Shown: in pieces, positions 1 through 5,569 of the stretch
Layout: each line of letters begins with the position of its first letter
How positions within the stretch are numbered: the stretch's first letter is position 1
Assembly (NCBI GenBank): GCA_017538865.1
Contig: JAFYIA010000031.1
Coordinates: 1 to 5,569 of the forward strand
DNA: 5,569 nt
Direction of reading: 5' to 3'
DNA from: Aeriscardovia sp.
Lineage (GTDB): Bacteria; Actinomycetota; Actinomycetes; Actinomycetales; Bifidobacteriaceae
Made by a program: the position numbers and the translations under genes
The notes under the pieces: model-generated
Databases searched by the model: none
What the model was told of the DNA's origin: nothing
What the model saw: the letters and a program-made list of their open reading frames with translations, nothing else

Positions 1-1
1 A

Positions 2-1345
2 TTACTTCGTCGGCTGCATCCCGTTGTAGAAGGGGAGCACGGTGGGCTCGGTGGCGAAGGCCGCCTTCTGCTCGTCGGTGAGGTACTTCTTGTTCACCAC
101 GACTTCGTAGGTATACTCCTCGAACCAGGCCTGGCTCATGACCATGTAGCCCTTCTTGCCGATCTTCTCGCCCCAGGAGTTTTCGACCTTCCACCTGACG
201 GGCTCGTCGTTTACAAGGTCGACCCCGGCCAGGACCATGGCGTGGGTGGGAAGGGACTCCCTGGTGGAGAACATCGCGCCCTTGCCGAAGTTGAGGTCGG
301 TGCCGAACAGGTCGTTGAACCCGTAAAGGTCGAGATCCATTATGCCCTTGTCCCTGTCAAACTGCTGGAGGACGTCGCATCCGTACCAGACGGGGACTCC
401 GTCCTTGACCTGGGCCAGGGCGGCCTTGGTGAGCTCCTCTATGGGCTGGTTGAGGTAGAGGTTGGGGCGTCCGCCGACCATGTTGCCGGAGTCTTCGATG
501 GTGTAGAGCTTGCCGAAGGGCATGTCGTCCACGTCGGGCACGTTCATGAGGATGACGTAGTCATTCAGGTCCTCCCCTATGAAGTCCTTGTAGAACTCGT
601 GGGGGGTGAGGGGGCCTGCCTGGTGGAACTTCTTGTCGGTGTCCCTGTACTCGAACTCGACCTTGCAGGGCGGAACCCCGAGGGCGATGGCCAGGATCCT
701 GTAGTTCTCTTCCATCATTTCCGCCCTGACGGAGGAAATCTCGTCGTCGCTGGAGCCGGAGGCCACCATGCTCCTGAGCTTGAGGCCGTCCTTGCGCAGC
801 TTCCTGTTGAGGATGGTGTTGAGCTCGGCGGAAGTGATGGAGCAGCTGGTCTCTCCCATGGCGTCCTGGGGAACCACGCCGTACTTGTCGATGAGGGCGC
901 ATACCAGGCACCAGTCCCCGCCGTCCTGTTCGGGGGTGGCGAAGATGTACCACACCTCCCTGTCGTCCATGGGCTTGTGGGCGGTGCGGATCACATTCTC
1001 ATAGAAGTAGTTGCTCTTCTCGAGCTTGTCGTAGAAGTTGAGGTAGTTCTGGGAGAGCTCGAAGTCGTCGGCCATCTTGTAGGTCTTGATCATGTGCTGC
1101 CTGAGGGTGTTGAGGCAGGCGTAGATCCAGCATCTTCCGGACTTGTTCTGGTTGGAAGCCCCAATAGAGACGTTGTCGATGGAGAAGGAGAAGTTGGAAT
1201 CCCCGTTCCTGTCGATGGCGTTCATATCCTCGGCTGCCTTGTAAATGCCATTGGTGGTTACAGCCCTCTGGGCTACCTTGTTGAACTTGCAGGAGCAGTA
1301 TTTGTCCTCATAGGACTTGATGTCATCTGCCGTTAGTTCTTTCAT
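2..1345 (-). CDS. pepC: Aminopeptidase C (bleomycin hydrolase family, peptidase C1B)
   Basis: This is a papain-fold cysteine aminopeptidase that removes N-terminal residues from peptides in the cytoplasm; family members form hexameric barrels with the active sites inside. The 447-residue protein matches the usual family length of about 435-455. The catalytic Cys is C72 in NQNKSGRCW, with the oxyanion-hole Gln at Q66; the catalytic His is H368 in LPTHAMVLAG and the Asn is N389 in ENSWGE. The order and spacing fit PepC and eukaryotic bleomycin hydrolase. There is no signal peptide. The C-terminus (…NGMQPTK) is the segment that in this family lies in the active-site cleft and limits the enzyme to aminopeptidase action. 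I chose the ATG at 1345 because AAGGAAG sits six bases upstream; a TTG at 1369 in frame would add eight residues but lies upstream of that site. An APC permease precedes it on the same strand, suggesting peptide and amino-acid use. The family is certain; the substrate range is not visible. Confidence 0.96.
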   Translation of the reverse strand: MKELTADDIKSYEDKYCSCKFNKVAQRAVTTNGIYKAAEDMNAIDRNGDSNFSFSIDNVSIGASNQNKSGRCWIYACLNTLRQHMIKTYKMADDFELSQNYLNFYDKLEKSNYFYENVIRTAHKPMDDREVWYIFATPEQDGGDWCLVCALIDKYGVVPQDAMGETSCSITSAELNTILNRKLRKDGLKLRSMVASGSSDDEISSVRAEMMEENYRILAIALGVPPCKVEFEYRDTDKKFHQAGPLTPHEFYKDFIGEDLNDYVILMNVPDVDDMPFGKLYTIEDSGNMVGGRPNLYLNQPIEELTKAALAQVKDGVPVWYGCDVLQQFDRDKGIMDLDLYGFNDLFGTDLNFGKGAMFSTRESLPTHAMVLAGVDLVNDEPVRWKVENSWGEKIGKKGYMVMSQAWFEEYTYEVVVNKKYLTDEQKAAFATEPTVLPFYNGMQPTK

Positions 1346-1351
1346 TGGACA

Positions 1352-1358
1352 CTTCCTT
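1352..1358 (-). promoter_or_regulatory. Ribosome binding site deciding the pepC start
   Basis: AAGGAAG is read on the minus strand, six bases before the ATG at 1345. It supports that ATG over the in-frame TTG at 1369, which would place this site inside the coding region. Confidence 0.75.
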
Positions 1359-1411
1359 GTTTGTCCCAATTGTCAGAGACATTTTTCTCTAACTCCCTTA
1401 CCTTAACCCTT

Positions 1412-1437
1412 TAAAATTGGAGACTATTGCAATTTTA
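1412..1437. repeat. Perfect 8-bp inverted repeat between permease and pepC
   Basis: TAAAATTG and CAATTTTA are perfect inverted complements separated by ten bases, in the 114-base gap between the permease stop and the pepC start. The stem is AT-rich and no T tract follows on the minus strand, so it is a poor intrinsic terminator. An operator site or a weak RNA hairpin is more plausible. No convincing -35/-10 pair was found around it, so whether pepC has its own promoter is open. Confidence 0.45.
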
Positions 1438-1459
1438 CCCTGAGAAAAATTTTACAGCC

Positions 1460-2941
1460 TTACTTGGCGGCCGGAGCCTGGGTGGAAGATCCGGGTTTAG
1501 TGTCTTTGCCCGAGGGGGCTGAGGCGAGTTTGGCCTGCAGGGCCGCTTCTTTTTTCTCTATCCTTTTTTCTCTCCTGCCCAGCTCGGCTTCCCTCTTGAT
1601 CTCTATGTTCCGTTTTATTTCTTCGAGCGAAAAGCCTTTAATCATCTTCCTGTCGTCGAGGAAGACAAAGAGGATGGCGGCCGCCCCGGCTACGCAGGCG
1701 CCGAGGATTATGGTTTTGAGGGTGAACTGGAAGACCATGTAGAAGGCGATGAGGAGAGCGATTATCGGGATGGTATATCCGCCTCCAAGCTTGAATCCGT
1801 GGTTGGGGAATTTCTTGTCGTGCTTGAACTTCATGACGGCCAGGATGCTGGGCACGTACTGCACGAAGGAGGCGAACACTATCATCCCCACCAGGAAGAG
1901 GTAGGACTGGGTGACGAGGAAGCAGCTGACTACCGTTGTAATTATCACCGATACCCACGGGGCTTCGAAGCGGTTCATCTTTCCAAAGAACTTGGGCAGC
2001 ATCGCATGCTCATTGGAGAGGGAGGCCATGAGGGCCGGAGTGTTGAAGCTCGTGGCGAAGCCTACTCCGAATATCGACATGAGCATCCCGATTATCACGA
2101 CCACGTACCCCCATGTCCCCACTGCCTTCCTGAAGGCTACGGCTATGGGCAGCGAGTAGTTGACCATGCTGGCTCCCAAAACGCCTATGGCAAAGAGCAT
2201 CATGAGGCCGTAAAGGATGGTTACGGTTATCATTACGCCTATCAGGACCCTAGGTATATTCTTTTCAGGGTCGACCATTTGGCTGGCGGCTATTGGGATG
2301 AAGGAAAAGCCGGTGAACATATAGAAGACCACGCTGAAGGCGTTGCCGAAGTGGGAGGAGAACGCTCCTATGCTCTTGCCGGCTGCCACAGGCATCACGG
2401 GGTGGAAGTTGGCGCCGTGCATAAAGAAGGCTGCCACTACTATAAACAGGATTATGACGGCAATCTTCGCGCCGGAAGAGATGTTGTCCACCCACTTTAC
2501 AAGCGTTCTGCCGAATATGTTGATTATTCCGAAGACCACGACGAGCCCTATACAGGACCAGACGCGGATCTGGGTGTTGTTAAAGGCCGGGATGAAAGCC
2601 TGGAGCGTAGTGAATAGGGCTACGGTCTCGGCCGCCACAGTGCAGCACCCGAGGAACCAGACGAAAATTCCGAGCTCGTAGCCCACAAACGGCCCGAAAG
2701 CGTGGTAGGAATATAGCCATGCCGCCCCGGCTCCGGAGAACCTGCTGGCCAGGTCTGCATAGCACAGCGCTATAAGGCTCACAGTTATGGCCGCGGCTAT
2801 GAGGACCACTATGCTCATAAGGTCCATGTATTGATAAATGGTTTGGGGCAAAAGGAATGCCCCAGAGCCTATGACTCCGTTGATTCCCAAAAGGTAAATG
2901 GACCAAAACCCCAGTTGTTTTGGCTTCTTTGCAGCATTCAT
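1460..2941 (-). CDS. APC-superfamily amino-acid permease with charged C-terminal tail
   Basis: This is an inner-membrane transporter, probably moving an amino acid or a related compound by proton symport or exchange. The 493-residue protein has about twelve hydrophobic segments between residues 13 and 428. The unwound first helix carries the APC signature GINGVIGSGAFLLP (19-32). Helix 6 carries FTGFSFIPIAASQ followed by DPEKNIPR (209-231), the usual APC block. Within it, two acidic positions common in many relatives are Ser213 and Gln221 here. The last 67 residues are cytoplasmic: a Lys/Glu/Arg-rich, probably helical or coiled-coil stretch (about 437-472) and then a Ser/Pro/Ala/Lys-rich end. 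The start ATG follows AAAAGGAGAG by nine bases. The gene lies 175 bases downstream of tRNA-Glu and upstream of pepC, all on the same strand. Its promoter is not clear. The substrate cannot be named from the sequence. Confidence 0.9.
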   Translation of the reverse strand: MNAAKKPKQLGFWSIYLLGINGVIGSGAFLLPQTIYQYMDLMSIVVLIAAAITVSLIALCYADLASRFSGAGAAWLYSYHAFGPFVGYELGIFVWFLGCCTVAAETVALFTTLQAFIPAFNNTQIRVWSCIGLVVVFGIINIFGRTLVKWVDNISSGAKIAVIILFIVVAAFFMHGANFHPVMPVAAGKSIGAFSSHFGNAFSVVFYMFTGFSFIPIAASQMVDPEKNIPRVLIGVMITVTILYGLMMLFAIGVLGASMVNYSLPIAVAFRKAVGTWGYVVVIIGMLMSIFGVGFATSFNTPALMASLSNEHAMLPKFFGKMNRFEAPWVSVIITTVVSCFLVTQSYLFLVGMIVFASFVQYVPSILAVMKFKHDKKFPNHGFKLGGGYTIPIIALLIAFYMVFQFTLKTIILGACVAGAAAILFVFLDDRKMIKGFSLEEIKRNIEIKREAELGRREKRIEKKEAALQAKLASAPSGKDTKPGSSTQAPAAK

Positions 2942-2950
2942 GCGGAAATT

Positions 2951-2960
2951 CTCTCCTTTT
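2951..2960 (-). promoter_or_regulatory. Ribosome binding site of the APC permease
   Basis: AAAAGGAGAG is read on the minus strand, ending nine bases before the ATG at 2941. It is a strong Shine-Dalgarno match and fixes the start at MNAAKKPKQL. Confidence 0.75.
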
Positions 2961-3116
2961 CCCTCTCTTACCCTTGTCTATAGCCCTGCCCGAAAGTACT
3001 ACGCATATTCTAAAACCATGAGATCGTTGCCATGTGACTGATTTGTCGAGTAGCTCAAAATATAATGACGGTTTGATTGCAGAAAAATCCACTAGAAATT
3101 ACAGGGCATAAAAAAG

Positions 3117-3188
3117 TACCCCCGAAGAGAATCGAACTCTTGTTGTCAGAGTGAAAGTCTGATGTCCTGACCATTAGACGACGGGGGC
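3117..3188 (-). tRNA. tRNA-Glu, anticodon TTC
   Basis: The minus strand folds into a full cloverleaf. The acceptor stem GCCCCCG pairs with CGGGGGT (a G-T pair at the end), with discriminator A. The D arm is GTCT/GGAC. The anticodon stem TCAGA/TCTGA encloses loop CTTTCAC, giving anticodon TTC, which reads GAA and GAG. The T arm is AAGAG-TTCGATT-CTCTT. CCA is not encoded: the bases after A73 are CTTTTTT, so CCA must be added after processing. The run of six T on the minus strand just past the gene may help end transcription. A sigma-70 type promoter lies directly upstream. Confidence 0.97.
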
Positions 3189-3201
3189 AAAGCCATGAAT
3201 C

Positions 3202-3230
3202 ATTCTACTAGACAGTTGCAACTGATTCAA
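3202..3230 (-). promoter_or_regulatory. Sigma-70 type promoter of tRNA-Glu
   Basis: On the minus strand TTGAAT (3230-3225) and TAGAAT (3207-3202) are separated by exactly 17 bases. The predicted start of transcription falls only a few bases before the mature 5' end of tRNA-Glu at 3188. The spacer contains the 12-bp palindrome CAGTTGCAACTG (3213-3224). The element sits in the 74-base gap shared with the divergent antiporter gene. Confidence 0.75.
3213..3224. repeat. 12-bp perfect palindrome CAGTTGCAACTG
   Basis: This perfect palindrome lies within the -35/-10 spacer of the tRNA-Glu promoter, 39 bases before the antiporter start codon. A dimeric regulator could bind here, affecting either divergent transcript, but no regulator gene is present in the window and a 12-bp palindrome may be chance. 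Confidence 0.4.
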
Positions 3231-3250
3231 GGGGTAAAAGGCAATTAGCT

Positions 3251-3258
3251 AGGAGGGG
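3251..3258 (+). promoter_or_regulatory. Ribosome binding site of the MFS antiporter
   Basis: AGGAGGGG lies four bases before the ATG at 3263, with the GGAGG core six bases away. This near-consensus site supports the start MRASRDRWMV. Confidence 0.85.
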
Positions 3259-3262
3259 AACT

Positions 3263-4678
3263 ATGCGGGCCTCTAGAGATAGATGGATGGTGTACCTGGG
3301 AATAATAGCCTGCACGATTTTGGCCGTCACCGCGACTTTCGTAAACAAGTGCGTAAACGTGATGTATCCCAAGATTGCCGCGGACTTCAATGTGAGCGTG
3401 AACGCCACAGAGTGGATGACGACGGGCTACATGCTTTCACAGGCCGTCGTGGCCGCTTCCACCGCCTACATCCTCAAAAAGGTGCATGCGAAAAAGGTGG
3501 AAATAACCGGATGCGTGCTCTACCTTGGAGCCACGCTCCTTTGCGCCCTTTCGCCTTCTTTCGCACCCCTGGTAATCGGCAGGATCGTACAGGGAATGGC
3601 CGTCGGACTGGAATATCCCACCACCCTGTTTCTAATCCTTACCCAGATTTCCCCGCGCAAGAGGGCGACAGCTTCCGGAATATTGGGCGGCCTCATCGGG
3701 GTCGCAGTAGCTTTGGGCCCCATGTGGGCGGGATGGCTTGAAAACTTCACAAGTTGGCGCTGGATTTTCTGGAGCCTTGTGCCCGTCATCGTAATTTCCC
3801 TCATCCTCACCATCCCCTTCGTTAAAAATGAGCCTCAGGGCACCGACAGCAAGTTCAGCTTCCTCTCTTTGGCCCTGATGGCCGCAGGCCTCGCGGTTCT
3901 GGACTTCGCGATTTCTTCTGCGGGTTCTTCCGGTTTCAACTGGAGGTTCTGGCTGCTCTTGGCCGGGGGAATTGTCCTCATGGTCATATTCGTCCTGGCC
4001 AACCGGAATGCCAGGAGGCGCCTTTTCCAGCTCGATCTCTTCCTCATTCCTGCCATAGCCTGCGGAGCTGCAATTTACTTTCTCTCCGAGGCCGTGAATA
4101 TCGGGATGCAGGCCCTGATTCCCACTTACGCGCAGTACGCGCTGAACAGTTCCCCCTTCATATCCGGCCTCATCTTGGCCCCCGGGAGCCTTTTGGGATC
4201 GGTTGGGGCCATCTTGAGCGGGAAATGGGCCGATAAGAAAGGGTATGGGGCTCCTCTTTTGGCGGGGTCGGTGATGATGTGCGTGGGGACGGCCCTGGTC
4301 TATTTCCTCCAGCCCGTGTTAAATGCCGGAATAACCTGTTTCTTCTACGTCTTCCAAAGGGTGGGGTTCGCCTTCCTGTTTACAAACACCATAACCGGCG
4401 CCTGCAGTATGCTCCCCGAATCCAAGACCCCGGACATCAACGCGATGTTCAGCGTCATAAACAACTACTCCGCATCCGTGGGCAGCGCCGTCATGCTCTC
4501 CTCTTTCTCCCTGACTGTAGGGGGTAGGAGCGGTTTTGGCGCGGCCTTTTCGGGGGGGAGGGTGTCTTTCGGACTGGGCTTCTGGCTTACCTTGGCCATG
4601 GTGGCGATAGCCGTAGTCTTTTACTTTCTCACCAGAAAAAAGGAAAGCCGGCAGAGCCGGCTGGAGGAAACTAAATAA
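3263..4678 (+). CDS. MFS transporter, DHA2-like drug:proton antiporter family
   Basis: This is a cytoplasmic-membrane major facilitator protein, probably exporting a drug-like or other small compound in exchange for protons. The 471 residues and hydrophobic pattern suit the 14-helix DHA2 type. Visible family marks are ATEWMTTGYMLSQAV in helix 2 (about 48-62), GRIVQGMAVGL as motif B with Arg107 in helix 4, and ALGPMWAGWLENFTSWRWIFW as motif C and the following loop in helix 5 (150-170). A motif-A-like loop GKWADKKGYG lies at 320-329. The first motif-A loop (LKKVHAKKVE, 71-80) is degenerate, lacking the usual Asp-Arg. The end is short and basic. It is the only plus-strand gene, sitting alone between two minus-strand tRNA genes with no regulator beside it. 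No clear plus-strand promoter or terminator was found. The superfamily is secure; the export substrate is unknown. Confidence 0.9.
   Translation: MRASRDRWMVYLGIIACTILAVTATFVNKCVNVMYPKIAADFNVSVNATEWMTTGYMLSQAVVAASTAYILKKVHAKKVEITGCVLYLGATLLCALSPSFAPLVIGRIVQGMAVGLEYPTTLFLILTQISPRKRATASGILGGLIGVAVALGPMWAGWLENFTSWRWIFWSLVPVIVISLILTIPFVKNEPQGTDSKFSFLSLALMAAGLAVLDFAISSAGSSGFNWRFWLLLAGGIVLMVIFVLANRNARRRLFQLDLFLIPAIACGAAIYFLSEAVNIGMQALIPTYAQYALNSSPFISGLILAPGSLLGSVGAILSGKWADKKGYGAPLLAGSVMMCVGTALVYFLQPVLNAGITCFFYVFQRVGFAFLFTNTITGACSMLPESKTPDINAMFSVINNYSASVGSAVMLSSFSLTVGGRSGFGAAFSGGRVSFGLGFWLTLAMVAIAVVFYFLTRKKESRQSRLEETK
4636..4662 (-). terminator. Minus-strand intrinsic terminator inside the MFS gene end
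   Basis: A perfect 7-bp stem, AGCCGGC with GCCGGCT, encloses a three-base loop (4646-4662). On the minus strand it is followed by TTCCTTTTTT, giving the stem plus T-tract layout of an intrinsic terminator for transcripts coming from tRNA-Gly. On the plus strand a purine-rich tail follows, so it should not stop antiporter mRNA. The stem falls in codons for Ser-Arg-Gln-Ser-Arg-Leu near the antiporter C-terminus. Confidence 0.65.
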
Positions 4679-4701
4679 AGATTTGGAGTTAGACCTTAAT
4701 T

Positions 4702-4775
4702 TGGAGCGGATGACGGGAATTGAACCCGCGTCATCAGTTTGGAAGACTGAGACTCTACCATTGAGCTACATCCGC
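4702..4775 (-). tRNA. tRNA-Gly, anticodon TCC, CCA encoded
   Basis: The minus strand gives a full cloverleaf. The acceptor stem GCGGATG pairs with CATCCGC, followed by discriminator T and an encoded CCA. The D arm is GCTC/GAGT around AATGGTA. The anticodon stem TCAGT/ACTGA encloses loop CTTCCAA, giving anticodon TCC, which reads GGA and GGG. The T arm is GCGGG-TTCAATT-CCCGT. An extended -10 promoter lies just upstream and a terminator-like hairpin lies about 40 bases downstream, inside the convergent antiporter gene. Confidence 0.97.
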
Positions 4776-4785
4776 AACGCCTAAG

Positions 4786-4794
4786 ATTATAGCA
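4786..4794 (-). promoter_or_regulatory. Extended -10 promoter of tRNA-Gly
   Basis: TGCTATAAT on the minus strand contains a perfect -10 hexamer (4791-4786) with the TG extension. The predicted transcription start is about four bases before the mature tRNA 5' end at 4775. At 17-base spacing the -35 region is only AAGTCA, a weak match, which the TG extension would offset. It lies in the 56-base gap after the surface-protein stop codon. Confidence 0.7.
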
Positions 4795-4831
4795 CACGAT
4801 TACAAAGCTGACTTTAGACGCCGCGGCTTCC

Positions 4832-5569
4832 TCAGTCCTTGCCAGCTTTCTTTCTGCGATAGATTCCGAGGGTCGTCCCAGAGGCTACGAGGAGCAGCAG
4901 TGCGGATACTGCAACCGCTATCAGAGTTCGAGGGCTGCCTCCTGCAAAGGGGAGCGAGGCGGCCGGGAGGTCTTCGGCGCTTTTAACTATGTTGAAGTAG
5001 GAGACTTGCCCGCTTCCGTTTTCAGGCGCTTGGCCCCAATAGGTCGTAATTTGCACCAGATTTCCAGTCTCAGAAGAGTTGGAGTTCAAATAGACCGGGA
5101 ACTTCAAGGAAAATTGCTCGCCGGGCTGAACCCCTCCCCACGCGGGGGCCGTGGTTTTAGTGGCCGCTTTCTGCCCCGATTGCTGGATAAGCTTAAAATC
5201 CTGGAGGGCCAGGGAGAAGTACCAGCTCTGGCCGCTGTCCCCGCTTATCCATTGGTCGCCTTCATAGGGGTAAATGCGGTATAGCACCTCGTGGTTTTGC
5301 CAGTACCACAAGTCGTTTCCGACCAGGAACACCTGGTTCCAGTTGTCCGTATTGTAGTTCCATTCGCCCGGCTGACACGGGGCCCAGCTCATCACGTCCA
5401 CGCCCTTTTCGGGCTTTATCTTTATGACCATCCTTTGGTACGCCTTGGCTTCGGCATCGCTCGGCATGGTGATCGAAACTTGGAGGGTCTTCGTATTTCC
5501 GCTCCCTCCCCCGGCATCGTCGAGACCCCATCCGGACACAGTATTGGCCTGGTAGTAGCCGCCCTTGGC
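4832..5569 (-). CDS. Cell-wall-anchored surface protein, 3' part (LPFAG sorting signal)
   Basis: The reading frame is open to the right edge of the window, so the N-terminus, including any signal peptide, lies outside; 245 residues are visible. The C-terminus is a classic three-part sorting signal: LPFAG (206-210 of the visible part), a hydrophobic helix (about 215-237) and a basic tail RRKKAGKD. A sortase would cleave in the motif and join the protein to peptidoglycan or a pilus. The outer part is rich in Trp, Tyr, Gly, Ser and Asn (for example GEWNYNTDNWNQ and GNDLWYWQN), with one Cys at 65, suggesting a beta-rich extracellular domain. I recognise no named domain and cannot say whether it is an adhesin, pilin or enzyme. 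A GTG codon at 5539 could be read as a start, but the frame continues upstream without a stop (AKGGYYQANT), so an internal position is more likely. No terminator follows, so transcripts may run into tRNA-Gly. Confidence 0.85.
   Translation of the reverse strand, partial: AKGGYYQANTVSGWGLDDAGGGSGNTKTLQVSITMPSDAEAKAYQRMVIKIKPEKGVDVMSWAPCQPGEWNYNTDNWNQVFLVGNDLWYWQNHEVLYRIYPYEGDQWISGDSGQSWYFSLALQDFKLIQQSGQKAATKTTAPAWGGVQPGEQFSLKFPVYLNSNSSETGNLVQITTYWGQAPENGSGQVSYFNIVKSAEDLPAASLPFAGGSPRTLIAVAVSALLLLVASGTTLGIYRRKKAGKD

Noticed and set aside
242..1336. Long plus-strand open frame (364 codons) antisense to pepC
   Set aside because: It is the mirror of a confident cysteine peptidase with intact catalytic residues. 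Its translation is a low-complexity Val/Gly/Leu/Glu/His mix typical of an antisense frame in GC-rich coding DNA.
1346..1369. Upstream TTG start for PepC adding eight residues
   Set aside because: The good ribosome binding site at 1352-1358 would lie inside the coding region, and the ATG at 1345 gives the usual family N-terminus.
1799..2617. Plus-strand open frame (272 codons) antisense to the APC permease
   Set aside because: The Tyr/His/Glu/Gly-rich translation is what the complement of membrane-helix codons gives, and there is no ribosome binding site or recognisable fold.
3061..3066. Perfect TATAAT on the plus strand
   Set aside because: It would drive transcription antisense to tRNA-Glu. 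The best -35 at 17 bases (CTGATT) is poor and no plus-strand gene starts nearby. The region is AT-rich.
2580..3092. Minus-strand open frame overlapping the permease 5' end and the gap upstream
   Set aside because: It runs out of frame through the permease coding region. The permease frame has clear APC motifs and a strong ribosome binding site, while this one has neither.
2942..3116. Promoter for the APC permease in the gap after tRNA-Glu
   Set aside because: On the minus strand, -10-like words such as TATATT, TAGAAT and TATAGA occur, but none has a good -35 at 16-18 bases, so I could not support one.
4646..4662. Hairpin as terminator of the antiporter gene on the plus strand
   Set aside because: It lies before the stop codon and is followed on the plus strand by a purine-rich tail without a T tract; only the minus-strand reading fits.
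4820..4827. GCCGCGGC palindrome after the surface-protein stop codon
   Set aside because: It is eight bases with no loop and no T tract, so not a believable terminator; likely chance in GC-rich DNA.

Overview
The window reads as ordinary chromosomal DNA from a Gram-positive bacterium of moderately high G+C. Three things suggest this: a sortase-type C-terminal sorting signal (LPFAG, one membrane helix, RRKK tail) on the protein at the right edge; strong purine-rich ribosome binding sites before each complete gene; and an aminopeptidase C next to an amino-acid permease, a pairing that fits fermentative, host-associated Gram-positives. An actinobacterial lineage (Actinomycetaceae, Bifidobacteriaceae or Coriobacteriia) is my best guess, but the sequence alone does not settle it.

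Layout, left to right. A complete bleomycin-hydrolase/PepC-type cysteine aminopeptidase lies on the minus strand (2-1345). Upstream of it, after a 114-base gap and on the same strand, is an APC-superfamily amino-acid permease (1460-2941) with an unusual charged C-terminal tail. Upstream of that is tRNA-Glu(TTC), also minus (3117-3188), with a clear sigma-70 type promoter. The only plus-strand gene follows: a 14-helix-type major facilitator drug/proton antiporter-like protein (3263-4678). A minus-strand tRNA-Gly(TCC) (4702-4775) with an extended -10 promoter comes next. The 3' part of a cell-wall-anchored surface protein (minus, 4832-5569) runs off the right edge.

The permease and aminopeptidase plausibly work together: one imports amino acids or small amino-acid derivatives, the other releases free amino acids from peptides in the cytoplasm. 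They could be cotranscribed, since no convincing terminator separates them. The antiporter stands alone, divergent from tRNA-Glu and convergent with tRNA-Gly. A GC-rich hairpin with a T tract, readable only on the minus strand, lies inside its last codons and probably terminates the tRNA-Gly transcript. No intergenic stretch exceeds 300 bases.

I found no CRISPR array, transposase, phage gene, toxin-antitoxin pair or recognisable defence system, and nothing that amounts to a new biological system. The findings are small-scale: an embedded terminator, two operator-like palindromes, an atypical permease and a variant sorting motif.
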